Source: Gemmatimonadaceae bacterium
Lineage (GTDB): Bacteria > Gemmatimonadota > Gemmatimonadetes > Gemmatimonadales > Gemmatimonadaceae
Assembly (NCBI GenBank): GCA_025356185.1
Contig: JANXUN010000082.1
Location: 1-24,917 of the forward strand
Direction: 5' to 3'
Length of the DNA: 24,917 nt
Shown: piece after piece, positions 1-7,122 of the stretch
Layout: each line of letters opens with the position of its first letter
How positions within the stretch are numbered: the stretch's first letter is position 1
Made by a program: the position numbers and the translations under genes
Notes under the pieces: model-generated
What the model was told of the DNA's origin: nothing
Databases searched by the model: none
The model's input: only the letters and a program-made list of their open reading frames with translations

Positions 1-1108
1 GTACGGCGAAGGCGTACTCGAAACGCTCCCCGAAGGCTACGGCTTTCTTCGCTCGCAGGATTTCAACTACCTGCACGGCCCCGACGACATCTACGTATCG
101 CCCAGCCAAGTCAAACGCTTTGATCTCCGCACCGGTGACACGGTGATGGGAGAAGTTCGTCCGCCCAAAGAATGGGAACGGTATCTCGCCCTCCTCAAAG
201 TGGAGCGCATTAACGGTGGTGACCCTGAGCAGTCAAAATTGCGAAGCGCATTCGATAACCTGACCGCGAAGTACCCCGACGAGCGTATTCACCTGGAACG
301 AAAAAACGGTGAAGTCGCCACACGCATTGTCGATCTGATTTCGCCGCTGGGCAAAGGACAGCGCGCGCTGATCGTCGCACCGCCCAAAGGCGGCAAGACG
401 ATTCTCATGCAGCAGCTGGCCAACGCGATCATCGAGAATCATCCGGAAATCGTGTTGATCGTGTTGCTCATCGATGAACGCCCCGAAGAAGTGACAGACA
501 TGCAGGCCAACTGCCCGCAAGCCGAAGTCATTTGTTCAACGTTTGACGAATCGGCCGATCGCCATGTGCAAGTCGCGGACATGGTGATCGAAAAAGCCAA
601 GCGTCTCGTCGAAACGGGCAAGGACGTTGTCATCCTGCTCGACTCGATCACCCGACTCGCGCGAGCGCACAACACCGTTGCGCCGCAAGGCGGCAAGATC
701 ATGTCGGGTGGTATGGAAGTGAGCGCGATGCAAAAGCCCAAAGCATTTTTTGGTGCCGCGCGCAAACTTGCCGAAGGCGGATCGCTCACTATTGTTGCCA
801 CCGCACTCATCGAAACCAACTCACGCATGGACGAGTTGATTTTCGAAGAGTTTAAAGGCACCGGCAACATGGAGTTGGTGCTTGATCGCAAACTTGCCGA
901 TCGTCGCATCTTTCCCGCGATCGACATTCAAAAATCAGGCACGCGACGCGAAGAATTGTTGCTCACAACATTCGAGCAACAGCGCGTGTATCTCATGCGC
1001 GCCTTCCTCGCCGACATGCCGTCCGAAGACGCGCTGCTCTTTTTGCTCAAGCGCATGGAACGCGCGAAAAACAATCAAGAGTTTTTTGATCAGATGGCCG
1101 AGCCATGA
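1..1108 (+). CDS. rho: Transcription termination factor Rho (5' end outside window)
   Basis: Rho is a hexameric RNA-dependent ATPase/helicase that ends transcription on untranslated RNA. The open frame runs in from the left edge (codons from base 2). Its first ~48 residues carry the Rho RNA-binding fold (GEGVLE, EGYGFLRS, DDIYVSPSQVKRF, LRTGDTV), so the ATG at 143 is internal and the gene is truncated by the window, not broken. The ATPase domain follows: Walker A APPKGGKT (usual form PPKAGKT; here Gly replaces Ala), catalytic-loop LLIDERPEEVTDM, Walker B VVILLDSITRLARAHN, and near the end KGTGNMELVLDRKLADRR, all canonical. The C-terminus ends LLKRMERAKNNQEFFDQM, as in full-length Rho. The stop at 1106-1108 lies 28 bases before the ruvX start, so rho may head the ruvX-mltG-rlmI run. 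Confidence 0.97.
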   Translation, partial: YGEGVLETLPEGYGFLRSQDFNYLHGPDDIYVSPSQVKRFDLRTGDTVMGEVRPPKEWERYLALLKVERINGGDPEQSKLRSAFDNLTAKYPDERIHLERKNGEVATRIVDLISPLGKGQRALIVAPPKGGKTILMQQLANAIIENHPEIVLIVLLIDERPEEVTDMQANCPQAEVICSTFDESADRHVQVADMVIEKAKRLVETGKDVVILLDSITRLARAHNTVAPQGGKIMSGGMEVSAMQKPKAFFGAARKLAEGGSLTIVATALIETNSRMDELIFEEFKGTGNMELVLDRKLADRRIFPAIDIQKSGTRREELLLTTFEQQRVYLMRAFLADMPSEDALLFLLKRMERAKNNQEFFDQMAEP

Positions 1109-1136
1109 GCGTCTTCACGTTGAGCGCGGGCGCCGC

Positions 1137-1601
1137 GTGTTAATTGGAAAACTGTTGGCCGTCGATTGGGGCGATAAACGCATCGGCCTCGCGATCAGCG
1201 ACGAACTCGGCATGCTCGCCTCCCCCGCCGGCGTGATTCTGCGGCGCATCGGCAAACGACCGCCCATCGCTGAACTCATGCGACGTGCCGACGATGCACA
1301 GGCGCAAGGCTACATTTTTGGATTGCCGCTCGCTCCCTCTGGAAATGAGACCGATCGGTCGAAAGAAGTGCGCGACGTCGCGCAAAAATTGAGCGAAAGA
1401 CAGTCGTTACCGGTACGTCTGGTCGACGAACGTTTCACGACATCCGCCGCACTGCGCAGCATTAAAGAACAAGGCGGATCAACACGTGGACGCAAAGACG
1501 ACGTCGACGCGTTTGCCGCGGCAGTTCTTTTGGAAGGATACCTGCGCGCCGCACAACAAGGGGTGCAATTGGGTGAGGCGGTGGTGGCCGCCCACGTGTG
1601 A
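1137..1601 (+). CDS. ruvX: RuvX/YqgF-family RNase H-fold protein (pre-16S rRNA nuclease / Holliday junction resolvase-like)
   Basis: YqgF/RuvX proteins have an RNase H fold and act in 16S rRNA 5'-end maturation; a Holliday-junction role was proposed from the fold. Seen here: AVDWGDKRIGLAISDE near the N-terminus (first catalytic Asp in the beta-1 strand), GLPLAPSGNE (family GLPL-G motif), VRLVDERFTTSAA (the DER-TT motif) and KDDVDAFAAAVLLEGYL (C-terminal catalytic Asp and helix). I start it at GTG 1137, giving 154 residues, the usual family length. The frame is open further upstream, but that part overlaps rho and has no homology-like character. The SD is weak. Its TGA overlaps the mltG GTG (GTGA at 1598-1601), which implies translational coupling. 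Confidence 0.92.
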   Translation: MLIGKLLAVDWGDKRIGLAISDELGMLASPAGVILRRIGKRPPIAELMRRADDAQAQGYIFGLPLAPSGNETDRSKEVRDVAQKLSERQSLPVRLVDERFTTSAALRSIKEQGGSTRGRKDDVDAFAAAVLLEGYLRAAQQGVQLGEAVVAAHV

Positions 1602-2695
1602 CGCCACGCGTTCGCAAGCGCAGGCGCGTACGTTCGGCCGTTTCGTATGGACGATGGGCGGCGCTGCTGCTGTCGTTGGCTGTGATCGTATGGCTGTGGC
1701 GCGAAGTCGGCGGCGTGGATCAGTCCGAAGGCTTTGCGCGCGTGCTGATTCCGAAAGGAAGCACGATGCGCTCGGCAGCCGATGCACTCTCGAATGCCCG
1801 CGTGATTAGCATGCCGCGCCTGTTTCGCGTATACGCGTCGATGAACGGCGCATCACGCAGCATCAAACCGGGCAGCTATCAGTTTCTGCCGCACACCTCG
1901 TACGCGAGTGTGCTCGACGCCTTGGTGAATGGCCGAGGCATCGTACACACGGTTGCGATTCCAGAAGGGTACGACATTCGCGACATCACTCCGCTGTTGG
2001 TGAAAGCGCTTGACGTGTCGGCCGACTCTGTGCACGCCGCTGTGACCGACACTGCATGGCGACGTAAACTCGGCGTGCCGGCCCCAACGTTGGAAGGCTA
2101 TCTATTTCCTGCAACGTACAGTTTTGCCGATGGTACGACGGCACGTGAAGCCGTGACGGAAATGCTGGAGCGATTTGAGACGGAGTGGCACGGCCAGTGG
2201 AATGCTCGGCTGCAGGCAATGGCAATTTCGCGGCACGACGCGATGACGATGGCCGCCATTGTCGAGAAGGAGGCGCGCAAGCCCGAGGAGCGCGCGATCA
2301 TCGCGGCGGTGTACTGGAATCGCGTGAAGAAAGGAATGAAATTGCAAGCCGATCCGACGGTACAATTCGCGCTCCCGGCTCACGTTGATCGCGTGTTGTA
2401 CAAAGACTTGGAAGTCAATTCGAAGTACAACACCTACAGGTACGCGGGGCTTCCGCCGGGCCCGATTGCATCGCCGGGTGCAGCATCGATCATCGCGGCG
2501 CTGACGCCGGCCAATGTGCCGTACTTGTATTTCGTCGCAGCAGCAGACGGTCATCACGAGTTTCGCACGACCAACGAAGAACACGAGCGCGCGAAAGCAG
2601 AGATTAAGCGCGCAAAGGCGGCGGCCGCGAAAGCTTCCAAAGTGGTACCTGAAAAAGCAGCCACAAAGCCGACCAATCCGAAGGCGAAACCGTGA
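1598..2695 (+). CDS. mltG: Endolytic murein transglycosylase MltG (YceG-like)
   Basis: MltG is an inner-membrane lytic transglycosylase that cuts nascent glycan strands and is thought to set their length. The 365-residue protein has a basic N-terminus (MTPRVRKRRRVRS), one membrane anchor (about 20-36, WAALLLSLAVIVWLW), a LysM-like N-terminal part (IPKGSTMRSAADAL), then the YceG domain: IPEGYDIRDI, LEGYLFPATYSF (165-176), the active-site segment AAIVEKEARKPEE with the likely catalytic Glu at 223, NRVKKGMKLQADPTVQFAL, and YRYAGLPPGPIASPG. The tail (about 337-365) is Lys/Ala/Pro-rich and low in complexity, which is unusual for a periplasmic domain. Start GTG overlaps the ruvX stop, and its own TGA overlaps the next GTG (2692-2695). 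A PBP1a-type synthase lies about 20 kb away in this window. Confidence 0.95.
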   Translation: MTPRVRKRRRVRSAVSYGRWAALLLSLAVIVWLWREVGGVDQSEGFARVLIPKGSTMRSAADALSNARVISMPRLFRVYASMNGASRSIKPGSYQFLPHTSYASVLDALVNGRGIVHTVAIPEGYDIRDITPLLVKALDVSADSVHAAVTDTAWRRKLGVPAPTLEGYLFPATYSFADGTTAREAVTEMLERFETEWHGQWNARLQAMAISRHDAMTMAAIVEKEARKPEERAIIAAVYWNRVKKGMKLQADPTVQFALPAHVDRVLYKDLEVNSKYNTYRYAGLPPGPIASPGAASIIAALTPANVPYLYFVAAADGHHEFRTTNEEHERAKAEIKRAKAAAAKASKVVPEKAATKPTNPKAKP

Positions 2696-3867
2696 AAGTG
2701 CTTGACGGCGTTGCGACGATTTCTCCTCGCGGCGTCAAACGACTGAAGGGCGGACATCCGTGGATTTTCCGCAGCGACATCGTCGATCGCCCGTCGTCTG
2801 GTGCCGGAATTATTTCCCTCACGTCGGCGCGCGGTGAACCATTGGGGTGGGCGCTGTGGAGTCCGGCGTCGGAGATTTCGCTGCGACGCATCGAGGCGCA
2901 CCCGGCGCGTGAGCCAAACGCGGAGTGGTGGCATCGTGTGTTGCGCGAGACGATCAGGCGAAGAGACCCGATCGCTGCAGACGCGAATGCATATCGGTTA
3001 GTGCATGGTGAAGGCGATGGCCTGCCATCGCTGATCGTCGATCGCTACGACGATTCACTCGTCGTGCAGCTGCTGTCGGCGGGACTCGACGCGTGGAGCG
3101 ACGTCATCGTTGACGCCTTGCGAGAGATTACGGGTGCGACGGGCATTCTTGCACGGCACGACACCGCATCACGCGGGCGCGAAGGACTCGCGCGCGATGT
3201 GCGACTGTTGTACGGCGACGTGCCGCGGACGATTGAAGTACAGGAGCATGGTGTGCGCTACATGGCGGCGCCGTGGGATGGGCAAAAAACGGGCGCATTT
3301 CTCGACCAGCGCGAGAATCGCGTGTTGATTGGGGAGCACGCGCGCGGTGAAGCGCTTGACTGCTTCGCGTATCACGGCTCGTTCGCGTTGCATATGGCGC
3401 GCAAAGCCGCTCGTGTCACCGCGCTGGATGTCTCCGCGCCCGCACTCGCGCGCGTAGCGGCGCACGCGGCGCTCAATGGGTTCGACAACATCGTTCCGCA
3501 TGAAGGCGATGCATTCGACGTGCTGCGCGAGTTTCATCGCGACGGCCGACGCTTTGACACCATTGTCGTTGATCCTCCCGCGTTCGCGAAATCGAAAGCG
3601 GCACTCGATGGCGCGCTGCGCGGATATAAAGACATCAATTTGCTGGCAATGCGTCTGCTCGCGCCGGGAGGAACGCTCTTTACGGCAAGCTGCAGCTTTC
3701 ATGTGGGTCGCGCGCTGTTTGGTGAGATGCTGCAAGCGGCGGCAGCCGACAGCGGACGCACGATGGCATTGCGCGCGATTACCGCGCAGCCGCTCGATCA
3801 TCCCGAGTTGCTCACGGTCCCCGAGACGGGGTATCTCAAGGGCGCGCTGTTGACGGCATTGGACTAG
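2692..3867 (+). CDS. rlmI: Class I SAM-dependent 23S rRNA (cytosine-C5) methyltransferase, RlmI family
   Basis: RlmI-family enzymes make 5-methylcytosine in 23S rRNA using S-adenosylmethionine. The 391-residue length matches the family (E. coli RlmI is about 396). N-terminal PUA-like RNA-binding part: RGVKRLKGGHPWIFRSDI (about 13-30). Linker domain: LVHGEGDGLPSLIVDRYDD (103-121). Methyltransferase part: DGQKTGAFLDQRENR (196-210), motif I LDCFAYHGSFALHMA (222-236), an acidic SAM contact in TALDVSAPAL, motif IV DPPAFAKSK (294-302), and the catalytic-cysteine motif TASCSFHV with Cys334. Start is GTG, overlapping the mltG stop by 4 bases. Family assignment is firm; the exact modified base (C1962 in E. 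coli) is inferred from homology. Confidence 0.9.
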   Translation: MKVLDGVATISPRGVKRLKGGHPWIFRSDIVDRPSSGAGIISLTSARGEPLGWALWSPASEISLRRIEAHPAREPNAEWWHRVLRETIRRRDPIAADANAYRLVHGEGDGLPSLIVDRYDDSLVVQLLSAGLDAWSDVIVDALREITGATGILARHDTASRGREGLARDVRLLYGDVPRTIEVQEHGVRYMAAPWDGQKTGAFLDQRENRVLIGEHARGEALDCFAYHGSFALHMARKAARVTALDVSAPALARVAAHAALNGFDNIVPHEGDAFDVLREFHRDGRRFDTIVVDPPAFAKSKAALDGALRGYKDINLLAMRLLAPGGTLFTASCSFHVGRALFGEMLQAAAADSGRTMALRAITAQPLDHPELLTVPETGYLKGALLTALD

Positions 3868-3902
3868 GCGCGTCGTGACACGCACCCCATGACGCTTCGT
3901 CC

Positions 3903-4994
3903 GTGACGCCGACGGCGCAGCATATCGGCATTGAGGCCACGCGGTTGCTGCGCGAGCGTCGCGGCATTGGCCGCTACGTACACAACGTGTTGCGCTGGAT
4001 TCCCCGTCATCGCGAGGACGTTCGGTTCACGCTGTTCGCGTCGCGCGCTTCGGACGAACCCGCGCTACGTACGCTGCTCGACACGATTGATCGCTCGCTA
4101 TCGCCGCGCACCACCGTACGCGACATTGGTGCATTGAAACGCAGCGACGCCGATGTGATCTGGTATCCGTGGAATTGGTTGCATCCGCGCGCTGATGACG
4201 CCGCTATGGTGGTGTCGCTACTCGATATCGCGCCCATGTTGCAGCTGGACGGGCGGTGGTGGAAGGTGCTCAAGCGTGCGCGCTTTCGTCGCCGGTTCGC
4301 CTCGTCGCTACGTGCTGCGGATCTCGTACTCACCATCTCTGAGTTTAGCGCGCGCGAACTCGTGCAGCATTTGCACGCGGATCGCTCGCGCATTCGCGTG
4401 ACGCTATTGGCTGCAGACGATATGCAGCGCAGCACGAGCGATCACTCGGCAACGCTCAAGCGACTGGGAATTACGGGTCCGTTCTTCTTGACGGTCGGCG
4501 CGCACGACAAGCGAAAAAACTTGCGAACGTTGTATCGTGCGATGGAGCTGCTGCATGCCGACGGCAATATCGTACCACTGCTGCAAGCAGGCCCGCATCG
4601 TGCGAAAGGCGCACCGAGTTCAGTGCGGTATGCGGGGTATGTGGATGACGCCGAGCTGGCGACGTTGTACAAGTTGGCGACAGCGCTCGTGTTTCCGTCG
4701 CGCTACGAGGGATTTGGATTGCCCGTCGTTGAGGCCATGTCAGCAGGGGGGCGCGTGATCTGCGCGAATACGAGTTCGTTGCCGGAAGTTGTTGGGTCAG
4801 CGGGATTATTGTTTCCCTGGAATGACCCGCGTGCGCTGGCGATGCAAATGAAAACGCTTCTGCACGACGACGCGTTACAGGCGCAACTCACGCGCGACGG
4901 CTTGCGGCAGTCGCAGAAACTTTCGTGGAGTGCGACCGCGCGTCAGACACTTGATGCGTTTGACGAAGCGATGATGCATCGCGCTCAGCGCTGA
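3903..4994 (+). CDS. GT4-family glycosyltransferase (GT-B fold)
   Basis: A retaining GT-B glycosyltransferase of 363 residues, likely adding a sugar from a nucleotide-sugar donor to a glycan or lipid acceptor. N-terminal domain: GIEATRLLRERRGIGRYVHNVL (the Gly-rich loop typical of GT4 mannosyl/glucosyl transferases). C-terminal donor-binding domain: FLTVGAHDKRKNLRTLYRAMELL, then RYEGFGLPVVEAMSAG with the E-x7-E pair at Glu269 and Glu277, and TSSLPEVVGSAGLLFPWNDP. No signal peptide or membrane segment, so it is cytoplasmic or peripheral. GTG 3903 is the only reasonable start; no clear SD is visible. It follows rlmI by 35 bases but no polysaccharide cluster surrounds it, so the acceptor cannot be inferred. 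Its stop overlaps the stop of convergent fpg by 10 bases. Confidence 0.88.
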   Translation: MTPTAQHIGIEATRLLRERRGIGRYVHNVLRWIPRHREDVRFTLFASRASDEPALRTLLDTIDRSLSPRTTVRDIGALKRSDADVIWYPWNWLHPRADDAAMVVSLLDIAPMLQLDGRWWKVLKRARFRRRFASSLRAADLVLTISEFSARELVQHLHADRSRIRVTLLAADDMQRSTSDHSATLKRLGITGPFFLTVGAHDKRKNLRTLYRAMELLHADGNIVPLLQAGPHRAKGAPSSVRYAGYVDDAELATLYKLATALVFPSRYEGFGLPVVEAMSAGGRVICANTSSLPEVVGSAGLLFPWNDPRALAMQMKTLLHDDALQAQLTRDGLRQSQKLSWSATARQTLDAFDEAMMHRAQR

Positions 4995-5773
4995 CAGCCG
5001 CCGCAGTAATAGGTACTGCGCGCACCCTGTGTAATGCGTCGTATGCGCGACCGACATCGCGTACATGTTTGACCCTCGCGATCGTACACGCGCCACGTGA
5101 CATCGTCCGCTGCTACGGCGGCACTGCCGTAGTATCGTGAGTTTGTCGCTGCGGTGAGCACTTTGCGCACGGCGTCGCGCAATCGTTTCACTCGCGCAAA
5201 CGACAATGCACTCGCAGCGCGTGTTGGGTGAATGCGCGCAACCCACAGTGCCTCACACGCATAGATGTTGCCGACGCCGGCAAGCACGCGCTGATTGAGC
5301 AACACAAGTTTGATCGCACGTGATTGCTTTGCCAACGCGCTCGCAAAGGTTTCCGCGGTGAATGTGTCGTCGAGAGGTTCAACGCCCATGGCGGAAAGTG
5401 TGAGCGCGCCCGGCGCGTGAACGCGCATCACGCCGAGTGCGCGGCTGTCGACGAGCGACACACGAACGCCGTTGCTGAATTGCAGGCGCGCGCGTTCGAA
5501 GCGCGGGGCGGCGTCGCTCGCTTGCCCAATGTCCCAGTCCCCGGTCATACGAAAGTGCACTTCGAGCACGTGGCCGTCGTCGAAGGTGATGAGTTGCATT
5601 TTTCCGCGCCGCTGGACGGCGGTAAGTGTTTTACCGATCAAGCTTTTGCGGGCGGCCAGCGTCAGGGTTCGCGCCAATGCCGGGTGCGACACCTCGACGC
5701 TACTCACGGTGGCGCCAATGGCAGCCGCGCGCAGTCGACCGGCGGCGTATTCGACTTCGGGGAGTTCGGGCAT
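4985..5773 (-). CDS. mutM: Formamidopyrimidine-DNA glycosylase (Fpg/MutM)
   Basis: Bifunctional base-excision enzyme that removes 8-oxoguanine and formamidopyrimidines and cleaves the abasic site. 262 residues. The N-terminus is MPELPEVE: Pro2 is the Schiff-base nucleophile after Met removal and Glu3 is catalytic. Lys58 (RRGKMQL) is the conserved DNA/8-oxoG contact. The H2TH region includes LLNQRVLAGVGNIYACEALW. The C-terminal zinc finger has Cys237, Cys240, Cys257 and Cys260, and Arg252 in GARSTYYC is the conserved DNA-contacting Arg. All key residues are present. The start ATG has no good SD; the octamer repeats begin about 30 bases upstream, so a leader transcript would run through them. 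It converges on the GT4 gene with a 10-base 3' overlap. Confidence 0.96.
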   Translation of the reverse strand: MPELPEVEYAAGRLRAAAIGATVSSVEVSHPALARTLTLAARKSLIGKTLTAVQRRGKMQLITFDDGHVLEVHFRMTGDWDIGQASDAAPRFERARLQFSNGVRVSLVDSRALGVMRVHAPGALTLSAMGVEPLDDTFTAETFASALAKQSRAIKLVLLNQRVLAGVGNIYACEALWVARIHPTRAASALSFARVKRLRDAVRKVLTAATNSRYYGSAAVAADDVTWRVYDREGQTCTRCRSRIRRITQGARSTYYCGGCQR

Positions 5774-5937
5774 AGGAACCGCGGGGGCACAGCGGGTGAA
5801 ACTGCGGGTGAAGTGAAAACCTGCGGGTTGAGGTTAACGGCGACCTGCGGGTGGGGGTTTAACTGCAGAATTGCAGGCGGGGGAACTGCGGGTGACGTCA
5901 CCTGCGGGCTTTCCTGCGGGTCGTTTAGTGAAAAATG

Positions 5938-5962
5938 TCCGTCGCGCTGAAGGCGCGACGGA
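5938..5962. repeat. 10-bp perfect hairpin; terminator-like on the - strand
   Basis: TCCGTCGCGC (5938-5947) pairs with GCGCGACGGA (5953-5962) around a 5-base loop. Read on the - strand the stem is followed two bases later by five T residues (complement of 5931-5935), so it could act as an intrinsic terminator or attenuator in the leader of fpg. Read on the + strand it has no U-tract. Confidence 0.6.
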
Positions 5963-6079
5963 TTCCTTGTATAAACCCGCTCGTAGACCTGCAGTCGAAT
6001 TAGCCCGCTGTTCCCCCGCCCGCAGTGTTTCAGTTAAACCTCCATCCGCAGGTAGCAGTCAACCTCCACCTGTCCTACT

Positions 6080-6127
6080 GCGGGTAACCTGCGGGTGAAC
6101 CCGCAGTTTCACCCGCAGGTTACCCGC
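6080..6127. repeat. Perfect 20-bp inverted repeat with 8-base loop
   Basis: The left arm GCGGGTAACCTGCGGGTGAA (6080-6099) and the right arm (6108-6127) are exact reverse complements, separated by the 8 bases 6100-6107. Each arm is made of octamer units, so the structure is a head-to-head junction of the repeat cluster. As RNA or single-stranded DNA it would form a very stable GC-rich hairpin. No T-run follows on either side, so it is not a standard intrinsic terminator. Confidence 0.9.
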
Positions 6128-6245
6128 GGTCCACCCGCAGCGGCCGTTACAAAGCTGATGGCCAATGTGTGACTTGTGGCGCGACACTGTTGGCGCAACT
6201 TCAAAAATTGCTTGGGATTACGAAACGGTTGGTCACAATTGACAC

Positions 6246-7076
6246 TTGCGTAAAATCTATCTGAGCCTACTTTATCCACAATCTTCCACACGGGGTATCC
6301 CCTTCACGTCTCCCCGGTCACTAAAACACGAGTACGAGCTCTTCGTTGAGCGGGAAATCGAGGACTACAAAGACTCGGTTTCACGCAGCTTGCTACTCAA
6401 AATCGGCGACGAAGCGGTAGCCGTGCTCTGCAAAGCCGCGCAGATCACGCTGACTGAAATCGTTGTGTGGCAAGAAGTTGACCGCATTATCGCTCGGCGG
6501 CTCCGCTTGCCCACGTACGCGACCTGGAAGCGTCGTCGGCTCAAGATGCTTGAGCAGTATTGCAAGCCAGAACACTGGGGCATCGACCCCAATGCTGCCC
6601 TCGTGCGCGCGCTCAAAGATTCGTCCGACCGCAACGTCCTGGTCGCTGGGGCGATTGGTGAGGGTCCTGCCCTGTTTCTCGCAGCACGGGGATGCGCAGT
6701 CACGGCGGTTGAACCGGCGGCTGACGCGGTTGAGCGAGTGGTGCGCGCGGCGGAGGCAGCGGGGCTAGGACAGCGCGTACGAAGCTACTGCGCCGATTTA
6801 GGGGCGTGGTCGCCCGACGTGGAGTTACACGCCGTGGTGTGCTCTCCAGCGGCGCTATCAGGGCTTTCTGCGCTGGATCGTGCCCGCGTGATCGAGGTGT
6901 TGCAGAGCGCGACGGTAGACGGAGGCGTACACCTGGTCGAAACGATCGCCGCAGGCACCGATGGCGCGGCGCTTGAAGAGCTCACATCGCGCTATTCCGG
7001 CTGGACCATCTCTATCGAGCGGGGATTTGGGCGTCCCGAGACCTTCTTGGCGCGCAAGCAAGCTGCGGTGGCGTAG
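6246..7076 (+). CDS. Uncharacterised protein with helical N-terminal domain and SAM-methyltransferase-like C-terminal domain
   Basis: I do not recognise the family. Residues ~35-125 are predicted helical and charged (EYELFVEREIEDYKDSV, LLLKIGDEAVAVLCKAAQITLTEIVVWQEVDRI, ending LKMLEQYCKPEHWGI). Residues ~130-270 look like a small class I methyltransferase: a glycine-rich motif I AGAIGEGPALFLAARG, an acidic residue ending beta-2 (AVTAVEPAADAVERV), an acidic motif II/III (YCADLGAW) and VDGGVHLVETIAAG near the end, resembling TehB-type folds. No catalytic DPPY/NPPY motif is visible, so nucleic-acid amino-methylation is unlikely; it could be a small-molecule methyltransferase or a degenerate SAM-binding sensor. 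The start is uncertain: TTG 6246 is the first possible codon, there is no ATG or GTG before the conserved-looking part, and no SD is visible. Confidence 0.62.
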   Translation: MRKIYLSLLYPQSSTRGIPFTSPRSLKHEYELFVEREIEDYKDSVSRSLLLKIGDEAVAVLCKAAQITLTEIVVWQEVDRIIARRLRLPTYATWKRRRLKMLEQYCKPEHWGIDPNAALVRALKDSSDRNVLVAGAIGEGPALFLAARGCAVTAVEPAADAVERVVRAAEAAGLGQRVRSYCADLGAWSPDVELHAVVCSPAALSGLSALDRARVIEVLQSATVDGGVHLVETIAAGTDGAALEELTSRYSGWTISIERGFGRPETFLARKQAAVA

Positions 7077-7083
7077 GGCTCAG

Positions 7084-7122
7084 GTGTCACTATGACACGT
7101 GATTGCATCTTTGTGACGTGTC
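7084..7122. promoter_or_regulatory. Overlapping inverted repeats with GTGTCA half-sites (possible operator or switching leader)
   Basis: GTGTCA (7084-7089), CTA, TGACAC (7093-7098) forms a perfect 6-3-6 inverted repeat just after the methyltransferase-like gene. The second arm extended (GACACGT, 7094-7100) is also the exact reverse complement of ACGTGTC (7116-7122). The middle arm can therefore pair with either neighbour. This could be a set of operator half-sites for a dimeric repressor or alternative RNA stems. Sequence evidence only; no regulator is identified. Confidence 0.4.

Larger units (their letters stand above)
5802..6140. repeat. Dispersed CTGCGGGT / ACCCGCAG octamer cluster
   Basis: Exact CTGCGGGT occurs at 5802, 5821, 5845, 5886, 5914, 6078 and 6089. 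Its complement ACCCGCAG occurs at 6099, 6111 and 6133. That is ten exact copies in about 340 bases. Near-copies include GCGGGT at 5792, CTGCGGGC at 5902, GCCCGCAG at 6018 and ACCCGCGG at 6122. Several neighbours are spaced exactly 11 bases (6078/6089; 6111/6122/6133; GCGGGT at 5792/5803), about one helical turn. All forward copies lie left of position 6098 and all reverse copies to its right. Confidence 0.9.
5774..6245. other. 472-base non-coding region dominated by short G-rich repeats
   Basis: I find no convincing gene here on either strand. The frames that cross it are low-complexity readings of the repeats. It holds a block of CTGCGGGT/ACCCGCAG octamers (5802-6140), a 12-base perfect palindrome GGTGACGTCACC at 5891-5902, a 10-bp hairpin at 5938-5962 and a long perfect inverted repeat at 6080-6127. 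It separates divergently oriented genes (fpg on -, the methyltransferase-like gene on +), so promoters for both must lie in it or in its right-hand, AT-richer third (6141-6245). No confident -35/-10 pair was found. Confidence 0.7.

Noticed and set aside
5324..5950. A 208-codon + strand frame crossing fpg and the octamer repeats.
   Set aside because: Antisense to fpg, and the rest is translated repeat sequence with Cys/Gly-rich low complexity.
6272..6280. Perfect DnaA-box match TTATCCACA, with an 8/9 match on the other strand near 8346, close to repeats: possible replication origin.
   Set aside because: One perfect box is close to chance expectation for this window; there is no box cluster, no AT-rich unwinding region and no dnaA, dnaN, gyrB or parAB nearby.
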